This document shows positions 58,924 to 64,000 of a stretch of 64,000 bases of DNA, one piece after another (within the stretch, counting starts at the first letter, position 1; every line of letters begins with the position of its first letter). Below the pieces are notes generated by a model that saw only the letters and a list, made by a program, of their open reading frames with translations, was not told the origin of the DNA and did not search any database. The stretch comes from Cryphonectria parasitica EP155. Taxonomy: Eukaryota; Ascomycota; Sordariomycetes; Diaporthales; Cryphonectriaceae. A program made the position numbers and the translations under genes. The DNA is taken from contig NW_024468916.1 of assembly GCF_011745365.1 (NCBI RefSeq), forward strand, positions 248,001 through 312,000, written 5' to 3'.

Positions 58924-61077
58924 ATGCATTCATACTCTTATCATCTAAAAATAGAGCTCTACCCAAGGCCCCTATCGACTGCCCCCACGGTTAGCGACAA
59001 TATTGGCGGGACGACGGCGGCCAGCATCTGGCAGCGAACTCCAGAAAGTACAATCTTCGACATCCTCCCCTCCCACCCGCGAAGAGACGACGACGGCCCA
59101 ACCTCGACCCCTTCTACGAAGCGAGACAAACAGAAGGGCATATCCCGCCTTGAAGAATACCTTCCTGCCGAGGACCGCCGGCTCCTGCACCACAACTTGG
59201 CGAGAGTGATCGACTGCGGTGCCTCGAGGTCGTCACCCGTGGACGAGGGCCAAGAAGGCGACAGCAGCAACAACGAGTTTGTGAATACGGGCAAGAGGAG
59301 GGAACGGTCCAAGAGCTTTCCGGCTCCAGGCTTCCGTGCCGGTATAGGACCTCGGACGGCAGCCAGGGACTGGCGTTTCGGGCCTATCCGGATCGAGAGC
59401 TTCGACGTTCACGACGGCCAGATGGCAGACAGTCACCAACCCAGCCCAGCAGCCTCGCTGGGTCCCAACCTGGGCGGGCCGGGGACGGAGACAAAAGCCC
59501 GGTTCATGCCATTAGAATGCAAGAATACCGAGGCAGGATGGGGCATCGTGCATCTCTACCGCGAGGCACACGGCCTCGAGCCCGCCGCAGATGCGGCAGG
59601 CGAGGGTTTGGACGGCGAGGATGGCACGATCCTGTGCATACCTGCCGTGCCGAGTTACCTTTCCCCAGTCGGCTTCCTGAACTTTGTGGGACAGAGATGG
59701 TTGAGCGATGTGGCACACTACAGGATGCTGATGACGAGCACCCTGGGCACCTACATGGTGCTGATGAAGTTTCGCGACCGCAAGGCAGCCGAGGCATGGA
59801 GGAACGAGTTTGACGGCAAGGCTTTCGGTCCTCTGCGGGACGAGGCCGTTTGTCACGTCACATTTATCAAGTCCATCACCATCGAGACGCCCTCCCATGG
59901 TCCAATCGCCAGTTCTTTCTCGAGAAAGACCTCCGCCGTCGGGCAGATCAACTCGCTGAAGCCCTTCCCACCACCGACGCCGGACCTCGTCGAGCTGCCC
60001 ACATGCACGGTGTGCCTCGAGCGCATGGACGAGACGTCTGGCCTCATCACCATCCCCTGCCAGCACGTCTTCCACTGTACATGCTTGCAGTCTTGGAGGG
60101 GCTCTGGCTGCCCCGTGTGCCGTGCGACGAACCCAGCCCCGATCGCTGCGGATGCGAACGACCCATACTCGCACCCTTTCGGCCAGGGCATCTCCAACAT
60201 ATGTGGGAGGTGTGACACGACGGACGACCTCTGGATCTGCCTCATCTGCGGGAACGTGGGCTGCGGGCGCTACAAGGGGGCACATGCCAAGGAGCACTGG
60301 AAAGAGACGGCACACTGCTTCAGCCTGGAGCTGGAAACGCAGCACGTCTGGGACTACGCAGGCGACATGTGGGTGCATCGGCTGATCCGCGAGAAGGGCG
60401 AGGGCAAGGTGGTCGAGTTCCCCAGCACGCACATGGCGGGGCGCAACGGCCAGGCGGGGAATGGGCAGGGCGGGCCGGACGCGGATGTGGTGCCCCGCGC
60501 AAAGCTGGACAACATCGGCATGGAGTACACGCATCTCCTCACGAGCCAGCTGGAAAGCCAGCGGGTATACTTTGAGGAGATCTTCAGCAAAGCGGCCGAC
60601 AAGGCGGCCAAGGCAGCAGCAGCAGCAGAAGCGGCGTCCTCGCAGGCGGCCGAGGCGATGAGCAAGCTGCGCGTGCTGGAGGCGGACCACCAGGCCCTCC
60701 GGGACGGGACGATCCCACAGCTGGAACGGGACCTCGAGCGGGAGCGCAGGCGCGCAGACAAGTCGACGGAGCTGGCACGGAAGCTGGGGCAGTCGCTGCA
60801 GGAGGAGAAGCAGCTCAACAAGGGCCTGCTGGAGAAGGTGACGCACGTCAACAAGGAGGTGGACAGGCTCAAGGCGCAGGCAGAGACACTGCAGGCGGAG
60901 GTGGCCGAGCAGAAGGACATCAACCACGACCTGACCATGTTCATCTCGGGCCAGGAGAAGCTCAAGGAGATGGAGGAGGAGGGCAAGGTGACGCAGGAGG
61001 AACTCGACGGTGGCGAGACCAGCGTGCCAGAGAAGAAAGGCAAAGGGGGAAAGGGAAAAGGGAGGGCAAAGAGGTGA
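58924..61077 (+). CDS. ETP1: BRAP2/ETP1-type RING and UBP zinc-finger protein
   Basis: This family is the BRCA1-associated protein BRAP/IMP in animals and Etp1 in yeast. It combines an RRM-like BRAP2 domain, a RING E3 ligase and a ubiquitin-binding zinc finger; the yeast member acts in ethanol adaptation and transporter turnover. A single exon of 717 residues has the family order. The BRAP2 domain is at about 230-325 (TILCIPAVPSYLSPVGFLNF, YMVLMKFRDRKAAEAW). The RING is at 361-400 (CTVCLERMDE, CQHVFHCTCLQSW, GCPVCR). The UBP-type finger is at 427-485 (CGRCDTTDDLWICLICGNVG, HAKEHWKETAHCFSLE). A long coiled coil follows at about 530-690, then a Gly/Lys-rich tail. The N-terminus YHLKIELYP supports the start at 58924. 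All RING and UBP cysteine and histidine ligands appear intact. Confidence 0.94.
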   Translation: MHSYSYHLKIELYPRPLSTAPTVSDNIGGTTAASIWQRTPESTIFDILPSHPRRDDDGPTSTPSTKRDKQKGISRLEEYLPAEDRRLLHHNLARVIDCGASRSSPVDEGQEGDSSNNEFVNTGKRRERSKSFPAPGFRAGIGPRTAARDWRFGPIRIESFDVHDGQMADSHQPSPAASLGPNLGGPGTETKARFMPLECKNTEAGWGIVHLYREAHGLEPAADAAGEGLDGEDGTILCIPAVPSYLSPVGFLNFVGQRWLSDVAHYRMLMTSTLGTYMVLMKFRDRKAAEAWRNEFDGKAFGPLRDEAVCHVTFIKSITIETPSHGPIASSFSRKTSAVGQINSLKPFPPPTPDLVELPTCTVCLERMDETSGLITIPCQHVFHCTCLQSWRGSGCPVCRATNPAPIAADANDPYSHPFGQGISNICGRCDTTDDLWICLICGNVGCGRYKGAHAKEHWKETAHCFSLELETQHVWDYAGDMWVHRLIREKGEGKVVEFPSTHMAGRNGQAGNGQGGPDADVVPRAKLDNIGMEYTHLLTSQLESQRVYFEEIFSKAADKAAKAAAAAEAASSQAAEAMSKLRVLEADHQALRDGTIPQLERDLERERRRADKSTELARKLGQSLQEEKQLNKGLLEKVTHVNKEVDRLKAQAETLQAEVAEQKDINHDLTMFISGQEKLKEMEEEGKVTQEELDGGETSVPEKKGKGGKGKGRAKR

Positions 61078-62645
61078 AGGCGATTACCCTGCCAATCTGA
61101 ATAAATGGTTTATAGCGTCAAACCAGAATTGTCTACTATCCTTCTTTCTCTTTATTCATTTATCTAATCATTCCCAGTGTTTTCCCTACGCTTGGCTTTA
61201 GACGTCGGGATAACGGCAACGGCAAAGGCAACGGGCATATCTAACGACCTACCACAAAGAACCAGTAGTTGGCTTGCATGAAAGACGTCTTTTCTATCTC
61301 TTGATTGAACCCCCCAGCCGAACAAGTAAGAAAAGGACAAAAGGAAAAAAAGCCAGCAGATTCAGGCAAAACCCTGTGGGATGTAAACGTGAGCCCTGCT
61401 GTTCTGGTCAAGAGTAGGATATGCATTCTGCAGGCCAGCCAATGCATCCTTTTCAACAGAAGCTGCATCCTCAGCTAGTTTATTTGACGTAGTGTCAAAT
61501 GAAATTTTGTTGGGAAGCTGAAATGCATTTGGTGAGAGTCTGCAGAGGGCTTCCCCTCCCTGGAAAGCTGTAATGGAGGGGGAAGGGGGCGCGGCGGCCG
61601 TAGTGGTGTGTTGTAGCAGTAGTAGTACATACTAAAGTAAGTACTTACTGACATTATATGTAGACTATGATGGGTACTAGCAAGTAATTTAGTAGCACCA
61701 ACAGCAGAAGAAAGGCTGCAAGGCCATGTCATGGTACATAGCAGGCTTCCATCTACCCCGCAGCCCTATCATCTTTATCGTCATGGTTGATCATGACATA
61801 TGCTCTTATCTGCATTTATCCTGAACAGGATTTTTTTTTTTTTTTAAACCAGGAAATTGATGCAGTGAAACAAGATGCCCTGATGAGCAAGGCATAAAGA
61901 AGAGGTCTTGAGGAGAAGGGGAGAAAACAACTTGCCATGTATTCGGGCATGATGCCTACCATGTACAGACTATGGTGGTTGGTCTGTGTGTACTTTGCAG
62001 CGGGGCCATGATTGGGCATGGCCTAGATTTTGGGGGGTGGCATGTGCAACGCATGTGCATGTGCTCGTGCTTGTGCTTGTACCTGGTCACTGTACTTGGG
62101 CACTGTATGCACTTCTTTCCAATAGCCATGTGCTGTATCCCTGGTCACGTCACTGCCCATAGCACGCTGGACGGGGGGGCGCCATTGAGAGGCGATCTGC
62201 TAGGGGCGGGGGCCCTGCCCTTGATATGGATAATGCAAGGGTTGCCTGAGATTTTTCGAAGCTGCCTTATCCTTCTCCTCCTCCTTGTTTCTTTTTCCCT
62301 CCATCTTCTCGTAGACACACAGATTTTAAGAAAGGACCAGTCCTATATCTACTGACCCTGTTCTTCTTTTTGTTTTCTTTCCCTTTTGACCATGGTCACA
62401 ATATTCAAGTAAAACTCTCTCCTCCCCCTCCCCGGCATTTTCTTCCCATTTCCAGAATTACTTCTCCACCTCTCGACCCGCCCTCTCTTCCTCTCTCATC
62501 CCCGATTGTCCCGAGTCGAAGCCGGATGAGATAACATACACAAAATCCAACTAGAGACCACCCAACACATACAATAGATCATACAGCGCAGAACTTGAAG
62601 CGGGCCAAGGCCGAGGAGGAAAACAGCAGAGACGCTTCCTCCAAG
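61078..62645. other. intergenic, ETP1 3' side to GPAT leader
   Basis: This 1.6-kb gap holds a 3' UTR, a T run near 61831-61845, small CAG/TAG and AGT-type runs near 61611-61650, and a CT-rich leader (about 62270-62645) before the acyltransferase. No gene is supported. Confidence 0.5.
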
Positions 62646-64000
62646 ATGGCCTCCGGCAAGGGCGCGGACGAGGCGCCTCCGCAGAGCGCGAGCTCTCCCA
62701 AGTCGCACACCGAGCTCTACCCCATGAGCAACTGGAAGTATGACACCTTTCTGTGGTGCATGTCCATCTTTGTCGACCTTTTCTTCCGCGAGGTCCACCC
62801 ACGAGGCTCCTGGAAGGTCCCAAGACAAGGGCCCGTCCTGTTTGTCGCCGCGCCACATGCCAACCAGGTAAGCTCTCGCTAGTGTCTGTCGGCAAATGCT
62901 GGCGATGGTGATGATGATGACGATGCGAGGACGACTGGCTAACAAGGAGGCCGCCAATGCTGTCTGCAGTTTGTCGATGCCCTGATCCTCCAGCGGACTC
63001 TACACAACGAGGCGAAACGGCGCGTGTCCCTCCTAGTGGCCCAAAAGTCCGTCCATGGCTTCATCGGCTGGGCCTCACGCCAGACAGGTGCAGTCCCCGT
63101 CGGCCGGGCACAGGACGCCGCCAAGCCCAAGGACGGCACTGTCTACCTGCCTGAACCCCTCAGAGACCCGACCCTGATCCGCGGGATCGGTACACATTTC
63201 GACAAGGAGGCTGAGATCGGCGGCATGATCTTTCTGCCCTCGGCCAAGGGCCAGGCGAGCACCAGCGTCGACGTCGCCGAGATCTACGGGCCCGAGGAGA
63301 TCAGGGTTAAGCGCCCCTTCAAGACGAAGCTGGCGCTGTTCCAGCTGACGGGCCGCGAGGACATCGACGAGTCGGGAACCTTTACGGACCAGAGCCTCAA
63401 GGGCCCCAAGCAGGGCTACGAGGGGACCAAGTACAAGCTGGCGCCCCACATCGACCAGACCAAGGTGTACGAGGCCGTGTTCGACCGGCTGCGGTCCGGC
63501 GGCTGTGTGGGCATCTTCCCCGAGGGCGGCAGCCACGACCGCACAGGGCTGCTACCTATCAAGGCGGGCGTGGCGATCATGGCGCTCGGCGCACTGGCTG
63601 ACTCGCCTGATGTCGACCTGAAAGTGGTGCCAGTAGGCATGAACTACTTCCACGCGCACAAGTTCCGGTCGAGGGCCGTGGTCGAGTTTGGGCAGCCGAT
63701 CGAGATCCCCACGGAGCTCGTGGACATGTACAAGCACGGGCAGCGGCGGGAGGCCATCGGGCAGCTCCTGGACTCGGTGTACCAGGGCCTGGCGGCGGTG
63801 ACGGTGCAGACGCCCGACTACGACACGCTCATGCTCATCCAGGCGGCGCGGCGGCTCTACAAGCCGACGGGCAAGAAGCTGCCCCTCCCCTACGTGGTGG
63901 AGCTGAACCGGCGGCTGGCCATGGGCTACGAGCGGTACAAGGACGACCCGCGGATCGTGCAGCTCTCGAGGGCGGTCAAGGAGTACAACCAGCAGCTCAA
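62646..64000 (+). CDS. GPT2: glycerol-3-phosphate acyltransferase (Gpt2/Sct1 type), 5' part
   Basis: This ER enzyme transfers an acyl group to sn-1 of glycerol-3-phosphate or dihydroxyacetone-phosphate, the first step of phospholipid and triacylglycerol synthesis. Two exons are visible: 62646-62867, and 62970 running off the right edge with about 343 further codons. The acyltransferase block I motif APHANQFVD spans the splice junction (residues 69-77). Block III FPEGGSHDRTGLLPIKAG is at about residue 256 on, and VVPVGMNYFHAHKFRSRA follows. A membrane-type stretch DTFLWCMSIFVDLFFREV precedes block I. The start is the ATG at 62646; the frame upstream is open only via non-ATG codons. The C-terminal half, with its further membrane spans and phosphorylated tail, lies outside the window. 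Gpt2 and Sct1 cannot be told apart from this part. Confidence 0.93.

Noticed and set aside
59512..60927. 471-codon frame antisense to the BRAP2/ETP1-like gene
   Set aside because: A shadow frame; the plus strand has intact RING and UBP fingers.

Overview
The window is from a filamentous ascomycete nuclear genome (Pezizomycotina, most likely a Sordariomycete). The genes are eukaryotic and widely spaced, and most are interrupted by short introns of about 50-150 nt with GTAAGT/GTATGT-like donors and CAG/TAG acceptors. The protein set is typical of a filamentous fungus: SEC13, a PEX20-type co-receptor, a K+/H+ antiporter and a Zn2Cys6 regulator. Leaders are CT-rich, and intergenic DNA is full of homopolymers and microsatellites. 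I infer the class from protein resemblance only and cannot name the species.

Layout: a possible 3' end of a gene at 2-73 (+); SEC13 at 396-1639 (-); PEX20-like at 2884-4253 (+), followed by a diverged three-copy tandem repeat of about 210 bp (4627-5240); CAF40/RCD1 at 6331-7721 (+); a very large Ser/Gly-rich secreted GPI-anchor candidate at 8936-14418 (-); a KHA1-type cation/proton antiporter at 17420-20580 (+); RAD10/ERCC1 at 21099-22406 (-); a mostly disordered protein of unknown function at 23351-24814 (-); GDP-mannose pyrophosphorylase at 27490-29043 (-); a small double-stranded-RNA-binding-like protein at 32402-33575 (-); the farnesyltransferase beta subunit at 41368-43502 (-); a long poly-Q Zn2Cys6 transcription factor at 51765-54552 (+); a three-unit polyubiquitin gene at 57272-57961 (+); a BRAP2/ETP1-type RING protein at 58924-61077 (+); and the 5' part of a glycerol-3-phosphate acyltransferase running off the right edge (62646-64000, +).

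There is no operon-like or cluster logic. These are mostly housekeeping genes for ER export, peroxisome import, mRNA decay, DNA repair, GDP-mannose supply, prenylation, ubiquitin supply and phospholipid synthesis, with two lineage-specific genes (the GPI protein and the unknown protein). Two intervals of about 8 kb (33.6-41.4 kb and 43.5-51.8 kb) hold no gene I can support. The long frames there have no recognisable family signature.

I found no tRNA or rRNA gene, transposon, CRISPR array or secondary-metabolite cluster by eye. The most unusual objects are the repeat-built GPI protein with its long, nearly perfect 15-bp coding arrays, the tandem triplication downstream of PEX20, the start-codon-only coding exon inferred for SEC13, and the leader uORF and atypical zinc-cluster spacing of the poly-Q regulator. 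I saw nothing that amounts to a clearly new biological system.
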